Shown here one piece after another: positions 23,045 through 34,020 of a stretch of DNA of 64,000 bases. This DNA comes from Symbiodinium natans (lineage: Eukaryota > Sar > Dinophyceae > Suessiales > Symbiodiniaceae): contig CAJNDS010002739.1 in the NCBI GenBank assembly GCA_905221605.1, positions 179,600 to 243,599 of the forward strand, in the 5' to 3' direction. A program made the position numbers and the translations under genes. Each line of letters begins with the position of its first letter. Position 1 is the stretch's first letter. The notes beneath the pieces were generated by a model that was not told where the DNA came from, searched no databases, and saw only the letters and a program-made list of their open reading frames with translations.

Positions 23045-24463
23045 ACCCTAAACCCTAAACCCAAACCCTAAACCCTAAACCCAAAAAACCTAAACCTGTT
23101 TGCAGGACTACCGCCAGAGCCTCCAGAGCAGCGAGCTCTGCTTGGCTCCCAGAGGCAGCCGCGTCTGGTCCCCAAGGCTCTTCGAGATGCTCCTTGGTTT
23201 CTTTAATCACCAAGAGGGGGGGTTTAGGGTTTAGGGTTTAGGGGTGTTTAGGGGTTAAGGGGGTTATAAGGGGGGCTTAGGGGGTTTCCCGGGGGTTGAG
23301 GGGCTTAGGGGTTTAGAGGTTTAGGGGTTTGGGGGGGTTTAGGGGTTGAGGGGTGTAGGGGTTAGGGTTTTTATCGGCACCTTTTAGGGTTCACTAGTGG
23401 TTTTAAGGGGTTTAGGGGTTTAGGATTTGTAAGGGCTGAGGGGGTTTGGGGGTTTAAGGGTTTGAGGGTTCACGTGCTAGAAGGCAAGGGGCCCAGATTG
23501 TTTCTGGTGAGTCAGGATGTGGTTCGGATGCATCCCGGCAGCGTGGCGGCAGACAGGCGGCTGTGGGCCCCCCTTGTAAAAAGCACCGCCGAAGTGGATC
23601 CCTGGTTCATCAGAAGCAGAACCCAAGCCCCTAAACCCTAAACCCCAAACCCCAAACCCCAAACCCCAAACCCTAAACCCTAAAAGGGACCCAACCAAGC
23701 CCATTCTGAGGTCATCATCGCTTCGGGGCGCCTCGGCCCCCAAAAAGCACCGGCAGAGGGATTTCGTAGCGACGAGCTTAGTGACAATTTGTGGCAAGTA
23801 ATCAGGAAGCACAGGATCGACTTTGCCCTCCCCCCACCCCCCACCTGAAAACTTGGGGGATCTCGGTCGCTGCTTGGGGAGGGGTGCCCTGTCCGGTAAG
23901 GGGATGCAGGCACCTGAACACAGTTCGTCAGCCAACTCCCTTGCGGGAGGCTGTGAGGCGTCTCAAACAGTGAGGAGTTGAATGAATGCGTGCTGCACGA
24001 AACACGCTCATTCAGCTGCTCATGCTGGGCAGGTCGAAACTGAACAGCTCCGGAGCGAAGTCTGTGAGGGGGACAGAGGAAGCTGTTTGGGTTTCCTCTT
24101 CGGGCTGTCAAGTTCGTAGAGGGCCAAAAGGGCTTGCAAAGGTGAGATTCTTATAGGCCATCCAAACAGCCTTCTTGGCAGATGAAGAACCACACGATTC
24201 CAAGATTGCGTGGGTTTGCCGCAACAAGCTCTCAGTCTTAGTCTTGACTTAGGTACTACCTTCCTGGAGCCTGCTTCTTCGACTGGACAGAGTTTACCAT
24301 CATCGTGCCTGAAGAGAAGGCTGACCAGGCCCGTTAGTGACGGTCCCTCCTGCCCTGTCCGACTCTCCGACTATTGCCTTTTTTTGGGTGCCGCTTGGCG
24401 AAAAGGCGGGGGAGATCATCCTTCCCTACCTTGCGGACTCCAAGCGTCTGACATCGATGAGAA
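19679..24463 (+). CDS. exostosin-like glycosyltransferase, type II membrane protein
   Basis: Probably a Golgi enzyme adding sugars to glycans. Exon 1 (19679-19750, GT donor) starts with ATG and encodes MVRRTWLVLLLSTGPLILYV, a signal anchor. Further exons are 19833-19909, 20113-20214 (acidic stem with SEEEDGD), about 21010-21060 (LRIFVYPLA, first strand of the exostosin fold), 21189 to about 21303 (WIFYSRALASSLRVQNADA then ATVFYIP, family form F..RLL.SPFRT.DPEEADLFFVP), about 21359-21445, 21607-21670 (GRRHLWVSAHA), about 21721-21830, 22141-22203, 22411-22484 (RRYSVFFAGKWDK), about 24266-24326 (FFDWTEFTIIVPEEKA, family form DYSKFSV.VPE) and about 24405-24463. The motif order matches exostosin proteins. 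The true 3' end was not found; several exon edges are approximate. The closest subfamily cannot be set from sequence alone. Confidence 0.78.
22020..22116 (-). mobile_element. short palindromic element, family A copy 2
   Basis: Inverted relative to copies 1 and 3: it contains the reverse complement of the AAGGGAATCCTACT core and ends in TTTCGGAAACCCCC. It lies between two exons of the exostosin-like gene (about 21830 and 22141), so it is intronic. Confidence 0.68.
22290..22379 (+). mobile_element. short palindromic element, family A copy 3
   Basis: Begins GGGGGTTTCCGATATTCGGG, carries the core AAGGGAATCCTACT, two variable bases and TTGGGG, and ends AAACCCCC. It lies in the next intron of the exostosin-like gene (about 22203 to 22411), 174 bases from the inverted copy. 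Confidence 0.7.
22879..23096 (+). repeat. CCCTAAA/CCCTCAA telomere-like array
   Basis: The longest such block in the window. About 17 CCCTAAA units are followed by about nine CCCTCAA units and a few more CCCTAAA units. It is inside a roughly 1.8 kb intron of the exostosin-like gene. G-rich TTTAGGG-type variants in the opposite sense follow at 23219-23460, then CCCCAAA variants at 23620-23683. Confidence 0.96.
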
Positions 24464-24469
24464 GGAAGC

Positions 24470-25821
24470 CTGTTTCATGTGATTCATGGTTAAGAGACCG
24501 AGAGGAAGGCCTGAAGTCGCTCAGCCAGACAGGGGTGCTTAAGTTGCCCGACTCTGTCTGTTTGTTATTGTAGCTGCTGTGCTTCAGAGAGGCTTCGAGA
24601 GTCGATTCGCACGCGAGCTCGGTGCGGGCCAAGGAAAGTTCTCGAGCTGAGGCACCACTTCGAATGGAACAGCAAGGTCTCGGTCAGTAAAGGGTGGGGA
24701 GTTGACGTTGAATGTAGGCCTTTTATCAGCATGCCCATGGGCTGTAGAGCAAACATCCGCTCAGCGTGAGGAGACCGAGGGCGATGCATTTGAGTTGGCG
24801 TTGCTGGACGTGTACCTGAAGCAACAGCGGAGCTGCTGAGGACCGGCTGAGGCCCGGCACGAGCGGGAGCTAGGTTCTCCGATGAGCTCTGCGTCCTCAA
24901 CCGTCCAGATGGTGATGGTGATGGTGATCCTACGTCTAGGCAATCTTGGTGCTTTCTGGTCCGGGTGCACATCCGATGCTTTCCTCTGCTACTGCTTGAA
25001 GGCGACGTGGGCGTCCATAATTGGCACTCTGTCATCCTCTGCCTGGTGCTTCTGGCGTGGCCGGGGATTGGATTTGACTGCGGGGCATGGCCCAAGTGCT
25101 GACGGCATCTCCCGGTTCAGAAGCTGCGAATTGCATGCGGTGAGGCTCATGCCAGCAGGAGTGTGGTGTCGGCCCATGGTAACCCGGTAATGGAGTGAAG
25201 CGCAACGCCGCCAGTGACTCCGATTGTCCACACAAGGGCAAGTGCCCAAGTTAGGGAGCTAGAGGCTCGCGCATGTGGTTTTGAGCCTGTGGTTGTTAGA
25301 TATTGTGAAGGAGTAACAGCAGCGGGTCATCTGAAACCTGTGATTGTTCCAAAGAAAATGCGCTTGGGGAAGCTGCTGGTCGAATTTGGTCCCATAGCCA
25401 CTTCAATCCAAAACACTGCGTTTCTTGAGTGGCAGGGCTTCACAGGAGCTGTTGAATCCAGTATTGCTCCTGCTGCATGGAACCTCTTCATCCCCCGAAC
25501 CCAACGCCTTCGAATCCGCCCAAAGGCACTTGAACACAGGAAATCTATCCCATTCTATCCCTGTAGACTTCCTGAAGCTCTTCACAACAAGTTACATTCT
25601 TGGGCACTTCACCTCCAATGGGAGCGAACTCTGCTGGCGAAGTCTCCCTTGCTCGGCCGCTGACTCGGCCGGCCTCAGCCGCTGGGCCCATAGGATCTTC
25701 TCCAGGGACTCTAGGTTTTCTAGTCTTTGGGAGGGGGTTTAACAGGATTTTCAGGTGCTTCAGGCTCATTTCCAGTTCTTCCGGGGCCTTCGTCGATTCG
25801 TTGTGGCTGAGGAATCTGAGG
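24470..25821. other. gap between glycosyltransferase and kinesin
   Basis: No firm exon. A short coding-like piece after a TTGTTATTGTAG acceptor (24573 on, with VLQRGFESRFARELGAG) could be the last part of the glycosyltransferase. The 149-codon open frame at 25214-25663 has no recognisable motif. Confidence 0.35.
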
Positions 25822-28800
25822 ATGACAGAGGCGGAGGCCGTGGTCGTGGGTGTCCGCGTGCGGCCCTTCGCCGAGCGCGCGGCCCGTACGCAAAATTTGG
25901 GGAAGCCATGGGGCCCTGTCGCTGTCGACGTCGCTGTCGTTTTGTCGTTTCTGAGTGCCCCCAGGAGCTTCAGAACAATGCCACGCTGTGCCTCAGCATG
26001 AGCCAGAAGTCGACCTGCATACAGGACAGCAGCCTGGCGGCGAGGTATGCCCCGATGCCCCGAACTCCGGTCATCTCTGTTTCAGTGTCGCCGTTGCTCT
26101 TGTCCAGGGCTTGGGTCTTGGGCCTTGGACCTTTCCCAACAGGTACTGTTGAACCAGCCTTCAGTGGAGGTTTGTGAGTGTCGGTATTGACGCCAGGTTC
26201 TGGAAAAGAGCAGATGTTCACCTTCAATGAGTCTTTCTGGAGCCACGATGGCTTCGAGGATGATGGCACAGGATATCTCAGGCCGGGCAGTGGGAGAAGT
26301 CTGGGAGTTCGAAAGCCTGCAACAGTTTGGCAGGCCCAAGCGTGGAAGCCAGTACGCTGCCGCGCGGCCTGTCATGGCAGAGATTTTGGCTGAGTGAGTG
26401 AATGCTGAACGCAGGGGGGCCTCTTGTGACGCCCCTTCACCTGCGTGTAGATGCCTGAACTTCAGGACCAGAAGTACGTGTTCGACACTTTTGGCAAAAG
26501 GGTGCTGGATAACGCTTGGAATGGCTACCACTGCTGCCTTTTCGCGTATGGGCAGACAGGTGCGCAGCACCAAGTCAACCCGGCTTGTATGTCACACCTT
26601 CCGAATAAGTCTGAACTGCACAGAGGGGTAGCAATCAGTCGGGTCAATCCGGATGAACGATTCCCGAAGCACGACCCTGGCAAGGCTCTGGCAAGAGCTA
26701 CTCCATGGTGGGATACGGCAACAACAAAGGTATTGTGCCGATCTCTTGCGAGGAAATTTTCCGCCGCATCGCAAAGGACGATGACAACGGCAACTCTTAC
26801 GAGGCCCTTGCGGCGTTCCCTTCCAGAGATTCCCTGCAGGGTTAGGATCTCTTACAAACAGATCTGCCCCCTAAACCCTAAACCCAACACCCTAAACCCT
26901 AACCGAAGCCCTTCTTCTTCCTTTCACCTGAAGGTGATGGTTTCTGCCATCGAGATCTACAACGAGGGAGTGCAGGACCAGGGGCCCGAAGTGCGGCCCT
27001 TTTCAGGGTCCTTGCTGCAGTATGCCCTATATTGGGCACCATGGTTAGGGGAGCGGGCCATGCAAGCTCTCAGACATTCTTAGACCTACGATGGAGTCCC
27101 TAGCCCAGCAAAGGGGAGCGATGCACATGTACGTGCAAAGCATGTCGTCAGTCCGATCCCTACCAGGACCTGCTGATTCCGGTCTTGCAGCGCCCGCGAA
27201 AAGGCTTCGAGATCCGCGAGTCCAAGATTCTAGGCGTGGTGGTGTTTTCGCGCGGCGAGCGGCAGCGTGATTGAAATACATTCCTCAGTCCGACTCGGTG
27301 TGTCAGGAATCTACATCGATGGGATTACAAAGAGGCTGGGCGGTCAACGCTTGTGCTTAGAGATGTCATCGCCCACATGGTTCTCCCTTATGCTTCCATC
27401 CTGGGAGCTTCTGATCCTCAGCATGAGAGAACCCCCCAAAAGGGGTTTCCCCCCAATTTAGATCAACCTCCCAATGGCATCGGCAGGCCAGTCGACTCGT
27501 ACCGTGCCATTCATGACACCATCGAGGAGCCACTGCCCAAACCGTATGCATGAAGGCATGAATGCAGACAGACATTGCCCAGCAAGGCCCTGAAGAGCAA
27601 CGGAATGGCCCCACTTCATGTCTTAGTTTGATTGTTTTTCGCTAGTGTTTGATGAATCTGGTGAGCGGTTGTGAGCACCAGTTGGGCAGCTGCAAGGGAC
27701 CAAACGATATAGACACGGAATCGCAGCTCTATGAGCCATGAAAGATGTTTCAGAAAAGTAGAAGACCCAACCTGACGCTCACGATGTTTGGCTTGGACCA
27801 GAAGCCAGAAGTAGTTCGGAAGTTCGGATGCTCTTCAGACAGACGCATCAGCTTGTCACAGGAAGCAACGACCCATCGGACAGTAGGATCGACTCTGATG
27901 CTGCTCAGCTGCAGCCGGGAGCTGTGACATGTAAAGCCCCTTCGGCTGCATGCTTTTTCACAACGCGGGATCTGTGGTGGTGTTGTGCCTTTGATGCTCA
28001 GGAATGCCACGTCCAGTCGCGCCCACACGGTGCTAATGGTGGAGTTTAAGGCCGTGAGTGCAGGAGAGAGTGCTTGCAATCATACACGCTGTTCCTGTCC
28101 TTCCAGCTCCAGCATGGCGAGCAGGATCTACGCGTGTCTCGATGATTAACCTCGTCGATTTGGCAGGGAGCGAGAAGGCCGGTGGCAACACCATGGAACA
28201 CCCTTCAAAGCTGCCATCCGAAGATCAAATTGTTTTTTTGCGCAGAGCTGTAATTCTTGCACAGGTGAAGCAAACAGGTGCAGAAGGCGAGCGAATGAAG
28301 GAGGGAGACCCATGGCCGCAGCATAGGCTAGCCTGCTGTTACCCATGGCCGCAGCATAGGCTAGCCTGCCGTTACACGTGGCTTCTTTGACAGTTAAGAT
28401 TCCGACCTGCGCCAAGGCCATGATCAACAAATCCCTGCTGCTCCTCTGCAGTTGGCAAAATTCTGAAGCCCCTGCGCTTTGCTCCAACAGCAGCAAGCAC
28501 AGCAAAAAGCAGGGCAACAACTGAAAGGAACGATCCGGAAAGCCAACAGCACCAGCAGGTAACCTTTCTCCCCGTGGTTAGTGGTGGTTAGTGGTGGTTC
28601 ACTGGCGGTTTAAATACTTGTTCTGCAGATGACTAGATGCTAAGTACCTTTCAGCTTCGACATGTCAGGAGCGCCCTGGGGAATGTGATTGAGAAGCTGG
28701 CCGAGAAGTCCACGAACCCGAAGAAGGCGCCTTTGCCGCGATGCTTGGGAACTTGGGGGGGGGGGGTGCATCGGGAGACCTTGAAGCCAAGGCAGCCGTG

Positions 28801-31800
28801 ATCGTCGTCCCGTACCGTGAATCCAAACTCACCCGCCTGCTGCAGAACGCGCTAGGCCAGGGGGCAAGGCTTGACCGAACCATATGGTGCTCTTGAGTAG
28901 GGTGCTGGCAAAGGTGGCTCCAGCAAGACCATCATGATCTGCGCACTGTCGCCCGCGTCTTCCAACTACGATGAGACGCTGTCGACTCTGCGCTACGCCG
29001 ACCGTGCCAAGAAGCCACTCGGCTCCCTTGGACTCAGCGTCTCTCAGCCATGCCTTGCCTTTATCCAGGATCAAGAACAAGGCGGTCGTCAACGAGAACC
29101 CGCAGGACTGGGTGTCAGCGGGCCATATCTTGCTATCTCCGAGTTGTGGTAGCTCCGCCTCCTGGCAAGGAGAAGCTGATGCGTGAGCTGATGGAAGCTC
29201 GATCGCAACCCACTAAGGGCTCTCTTTCTCACACTCCCCGAAAAAAAAGGGGCCCCCCCGTTTCGTTGCTCCGCAAAGTCCCCCCAACCTCCCGCCGGCT
29301 CCGTTCTTCCCTTTAGGAGGAGAACCAGAAGCTCAGGGAGATGATGGCGGCGCTCAGCGCAGGGCAAGGCTTCGATGCCCAGACCTTTGAGAACTTGGGA
29401 AAGAAGCGGGTGGCCCCAGCTTCCTTCCCTTTTTGTGGGGGGCCCTCTGGGTCACTTTCTCGCCGTGTTCTTGCAGTCGTGCCGCGGATGTTCTCGGGGG
29501 CTCAGGCAGCGAGAGATCGCCGAGGCTGAGGCGGCTCTGAAGGACCCGAGTCCTAACTCATGGGTCTATCGGGCTCGTTTGCCCGCCGAACCCGGCATCA
29601 AGTAGACCTGGGCCAGAAAGTGCGGGCAACCGAAGCCGATGGAACCTATTTCATGACTGCCCGGACCCTCCCTTTGCTTCATCTGCAACAAGCACCCGAA
29701 GGCGGTTGCTGTGCAGCCTCGCTATGTGAAAATGGATGCCATCGAAAGCTGCAGGACATGCAGAAGAGCTGGGCCGAGCGCCTGCAAGAGGCCCCATTCG
29801 ACTCTAGTGCTCTGTGCAACATTTTGATAAATACTGAGACGTTTGTGAGAAAAAACTCTCCCAGGACAAGCAACGACAGGAGGAGCTGAGCACCCAGCGG
29901 CGAGACTCGGCGCAACGAAGCGGCGCAATTTCGTGGCCTCCTACCACGAAAGACTCGTCTGTGATCTTTCTGGGCATCACAGGGTATCATGGGAACATGT
30001 GGTACCTCAATTGGACCTCATAGAGGTGAGTGTGATTGTGTGATGAAGTTGTGTGTGTGAGAGAGTGTGTCACAGGGACGACGATCAGCCCCACGGTGCC
30101 CATGATGGTGAACCTGAATCCCGATGCCCAGCTCCAAGGGCGAGTCGCCCGGGTGCAAAGAAACCCTAAACCCTAAACCCTAAACCCCAAACCCTAAACC
30201 CTAAACCCTAAACCCTAAACCCTGAACCCTAAAAAACACTAAACCCTAAACCGTAAACCCTAAACCCTGAACTCTAAACTGTCTTCTTTGGCTTCGGGCG
30301 GAGACGATCTTGGTCTCTGGATGGCTCTCGTAGCTTCTGCTATCATCTTCGTTGGGTGCACCCTTTGCAGCCATCTTTGCAGCCGATTTTAGCCATCCCC
30401 GAAGCCTAACATGCCAAGCATACCACGGTCAAGAGCCCTTGTGCTTGGCACGGTTCCATGCGTACATCTTGCGACAGGTGAAGTACTACTTCCCCGAAGG
30501 GAAGAAGATAATCATCGGTGGACCTGCGCAGAACGATTCGGATTCGGTGTCTTTGGCGAGGTTAGTTGTGCATCCTGAAATGTCATCCGGTCACCGAGCG
30601 AGATAAGGAGAGTGAGGAGAACGAACTCTCCGGCAGCGAGGCGCCTCGTGAGTTTCTCCGATTTCCGACTGAGCATGGCTGTGGCACTGCGCAGGGCAAC
30701 AACAGGAAATGATGTCATACCGGAATCCCGGAAGTGAAAACGTCAACATCTCAGAAGCTGGGCACAGGACACGGAAAGCTCAGAGAAAGAGCCCGAACCT
30801 GCGCCGGATGTCTCCCTTCTTGGTGCTGGCATCCGCAGGCAAGTCTTGGAGACCCCATCCCCAGGGTGCTCTTCCAAGCGCCTCCCCCCAGGCTGCACGC
30901 CAGTGTGGTGAACGACGACGGCTGCTGCATCCTGACCGCCCTGTGCATGGACGCTGCCAAGGCTTGGGGGCAGCTTTGCAGGCCTCTGTTGTTGTATCAG
31001 TTCCCAGACTGAGGCGACGTGCCTTAACGGCTTCCCGCTGGATCAGCTGTTGGAGGCGCGAGGCTTTGGCAATGGTGCCGCATGGTGCCGCCATGACCAG
31101 TGAGCAGCAATGATCCTCCCGTGCTAAAACACCTATGCTGGCAGGACCCGAGGCCATGTGGTCGCGAACTGCTGGGCGATGGCCTCGAGCTGAAGCACCG
31201 CGACCACCTCAAGTTCGGCCCATCACCAAGTCAACATAAGTCAACTCATAGGTCAACTTAAACCCTAAACCCTAAAAACCCTAAGAACCCTAAACCCTAA
31301 ACCCTAAACCATAAGTCCACACCAGTTGGCTAAAGACAGCTAGGAGAACTCAATGAGTTGCATTCGTGAGAAACCCCCTAAATCCCTAAAGCCCAAAGCG
31401 GAAAACCGAGGCCCTTGTTTCTTCGTGTTCGTGAAGCCCACCGAGTGCAGCGCGGAGGCAGGTGGGGCTCGGATCTGGGGATATACTATGTGATACTATG
31501 TGCCATACATACGCTCTGAAGATGAGAGCCTCCGCTAGGCCCTCATCGCCTCTGGGGAGGCCGACTTCTTCGAGGCACAGCTCCCTGGCAGAAGGAGGAA
31601 GACATATTGCTTTGGAGTTCGTGTTTTCTTCTGCAAAAGCCAGCCGAGGATGGAGGAGACCCGTGCCAAGAGGCAAAACATCAGTTCAGAAATGCTCTCC
31701 TCGCAAGCGTGGCGGGATGTGGCAAACTTTGTCCTTGTTTTGGAGGTCCTTGACCGAGAAGCGGCTGCGGCAAAGCTTGTTCTCACCAAACCAAGTCCTT

Positions 31801-33833
31801 CCAGGCCAAATCAGCAGATGACGGTTCGGCTCATACATGCGCATCTTTGCATCCTAGGGGTCAGAGATGCAGGACTCGGTGAGATGAGGGACATCGCCGA
31901 GGACACCAGAACCACCCTAACCCCTAAACCCTGAACCCTAAACCCTAAACCCTGAACCCTAAACCCTAAACCCTAAACTTTATAAACCCCAAACCCTAAA
32001 CCCCAAACCCAGCATGAAAGTTGAAACTCGCCAAGCGCGCGAAGCGAAGGAGCTCGAGCAGAAGAAGCGGGAGCTGCAACTGAAGGATGGGTTCTGGAGC
32101 ACTCTGACGGTCAGTCAAGGTTTAGGGAATAAGATGCTCCCCCCTATACTAGCAGTCCTGAATAGGGATTTTAATAGGGAGTACTATAATTTCTTTCAAG
32201 GACTGTTAGTATAAGGAGGAACATCCCAGTTTGGGGATGTTTAGGGTTTGTTGTTAGGGGCGTGGTTGTCGGCTTGATATCAATTGCTGCAGGATGCGTG
32301 TGTCGACTGCCGCGCCCTAGTACTAGATAGCCTACAGCTGTTTTCAGAGAACTCAACCATGCTGTGCCAGCCACAGGCAGACAGACAGTTGATCGAGATT
32401 ATGGTTACAGGCCCTTGTCCTCCTGTCTCCGTTAAAGCACATCCCCTGAAGGTTAGGCTGCAAACAAGGAAAGTTTCCACCCCTGCCCCGCCCACCCCCC
32501 TCGCTTCCCAATGTGAGACCCCTGAAGGACCAGCTCTTGCGGGCCAAAGATCAGGAGCTGGCAAAGCTCCACGAGGAGTTGGATGCCTTGCGCCAAGGCC
32601 TCCCCATTAGGTTTAGGGTTTAGGGTTTAGGGTTTTGGGTTTCTGCAGTGGTTTAAGGTTCCAGGGTTTAAGAGGAGGGCGGCCAAGTTGCGAGTTGCCA
32701 ATACACCCAACTGTGCTCATCACAGTCACTAGTCAACTCATCATGGCTTGCAAATCCAACTTGCGTGGGCATCAGGCGCGAATCGCGGTGGCTTGGCTAA
32801 GTTGGCGCAGCTGGCCCATCGGGCGAAGTAGCCTGTCACAGCCTGGAAGTAAATCATACGCATGTGAAGGTTCTGGTGGTGGTCTGGCGAGTGGCGGCCA
32901 CGACAAAGTCTCAGCTGCCATTGACGGCACTTTCGAGGCCCCCAGGGTGGAGGGTATTGTCATCCCTATCCTAGGACCTCCCAAAAGGGTACATCTTTTT
33001 GGGGGAAAAAGCTCTTTTAGGGAAGCCCCCACCATACTTGAACAATTCAGCTTCTTACCCCTCGTGAGCTGTGCGAGCCCATCAACGCCCGCCAAGTCCC
33101 CAACAGGACGCCTTGGCTCAGCTGAGCGCTCTGGAGTCAATGCGGCTCAGAGTGAGTTAGTGCTGCTTTGGGTAAGTGAGCTGATGTGGACAGTTTTTGG
33201 GGGTTCAAGGGGTTCAAAGTTGTTCAAGACGCAGTTTGATCTGAGGAGCTCTGGTTACGCTCATAATTGCGTTCGTTTGGGCTTCCACCGTTTCCTCCCA
33301 ACCTTCCTCATGCCGAGGTTAACGGCCTGCGCCCCTGGCGCACTGCAGCGCGCTTCCCCGAAGCTCCTCAGCTTATCCGGTAGAGCGATGAGCTGGTCCA
33401 TGCTAGGGACTACCATACTAAGGCTTTTTGGGTTAAGAGGGTTCAAGGGGGTTTGATGTTCATGTTGCAGCTGATGTCGGGTTTATGCGGGTCCTACCAC
33501 AGTAGTGCTGGGCTCTCTGCATCCAGCACCAAGTTCCCAACTCTGCGCTCGTGTCAAGGACAGCCCAGTCTTCGTGAGGCGGCTGGTGCTAATGAGCTAA
33601 TGTTGCCGCGCCACCAAAGTTTACAGTGGCGGGAGGGCTGCCTCTTGGCAGATGCCCCCAAGATGTCGGGTGGCCAAAGCTCTTTGTCCAGTCATCTCAA
33701 AGCCAGTTGATTCAGTGCCGTCTTGCTTTTGCCCACCCGACGTTGCCGGACCTGCGCCAGAGCAACATAGTTTGGAGAATAGAAAAGAGTCAGTGTCGAA
33801 GGCCAGGTTGTCACTTGCGAGACTTTCATGTGT

Positions 33834-33883
<50 letters not shown>

Positions 33884-34020
33884 GATTTGCTTGCAGTCTG
33901 TCGGCTGGAACATCGCCTAAAGCTCTACAGACCCTGGGTTTGGAGATTTCGCGGCTAAGGCTTGCGCAAACGGAAGAGGTTCGCTGCTCCACGGCGAGGG
34001 GCCCAGGAAATGCCAAACAG
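25822..34020 (+). CDS. kinesin-3-like motor protein with FHA domain
   Basis: An ATP-driven microtubule motor. Motor exons: 25822 to about 25885 ([13 protein letters not shown]), 25965-26044, about 26208-26287 ([13 protein letters not shown]), 26451-26559 and 26685-26803 (P-loop GQTG + SGKSYSM split by an intron), 26934-26975 (IEIYNEGVQ), 27167 to about 27237, about 27307-27331, 27487 to about 27530, 27862-27899 and 28002-28050 (switch [11 protein letters not shown]), 28107-28195 (switch [11 protein letters not shown]), 28278-28305, 28417-28436, 28669-28726, 28792-28855 ([16 protein letters not shown]), 28914-29013 ([20 protein letters not shown]), 29069-29105, 29170-29196, 29317-29405. FHA exons: 30076-30139 (MMVNLNPDA), 30478-30560, 30892-30961 (HASVVNDDG), 31014-31062, 31153-31217 (HRDHLKFG), 31411-31460. 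Coiled-coil pieces follow at 31539-31583, 32012-32110, 32517-32604, 33110-33160 and 33938-34020. Motor plus FHA indicates kinesin-3; the 3' end was not found. Confidence 0.93.
28308..28373 (+). repeat. 33-base tandem duplication
   Basis: Two adjacent 33-base copies (28308-28340 and 28341-28373; unit contains CATGGCCGCAGCATAGGC) differ at one position. They lie in the kinesin intron between the exons at 28278-28305 and 28417-28436, starting three bases after the upstream exon. Confidence 0.97.
30162..30275 (+). repeat. CCCTAAA telomere-like block
   Basis: About 12 CCCTAAA units with single-base variants, in the kinesin intron between the exons ending at 30139 and starting at 30478. Confidence 0.95.
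31259..31313 (+). repeat. CCCTAAA telomere-like block
   Basis: Six CCCTAAA-type units in the kinesin intron between the exons ending at 31217 and starting at 31411. Confidence 0.93.
31910..32011 (+). repeat. CCCTAAA telomere-like block
   Basis: About ten units with CCCTGAA and CCCCAAA variants. The block directly precedes the coiled-coil exon at 32012, so the last unit supplies the bases before its AG acceptor. Confidence 0.93.
32133..32225. mobile_element. intronic palindromic element, family D
   Basis: The 31-base left arm (GATGCTCC, then CTATACTAGCAGTCCTGAA) is matched by an inverted right arm (TTCAAGGACTGTTAGTATA, then GGAACATC) with few mismatches. The central spacer is about 32 AT-rich bases. 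It sits in the kinesin intron after the exon ending near 32110. It has the form of a miniature inverted-repeat element. Confidence 0.75.
33833..33882 (+). repeat. (GT)n microsatellite
   Basis: About 24 GT units on the transcribed strand, upstream of the last kinesin coiled-coil exon I could find. Confidence 0.97.

Noticed and set aside
25214-25663. 149-codon + strand open frame before the kinesin start
   Set aside because: No recognisable motif, no heptads, no splice context; kept only as an unexplained frame.
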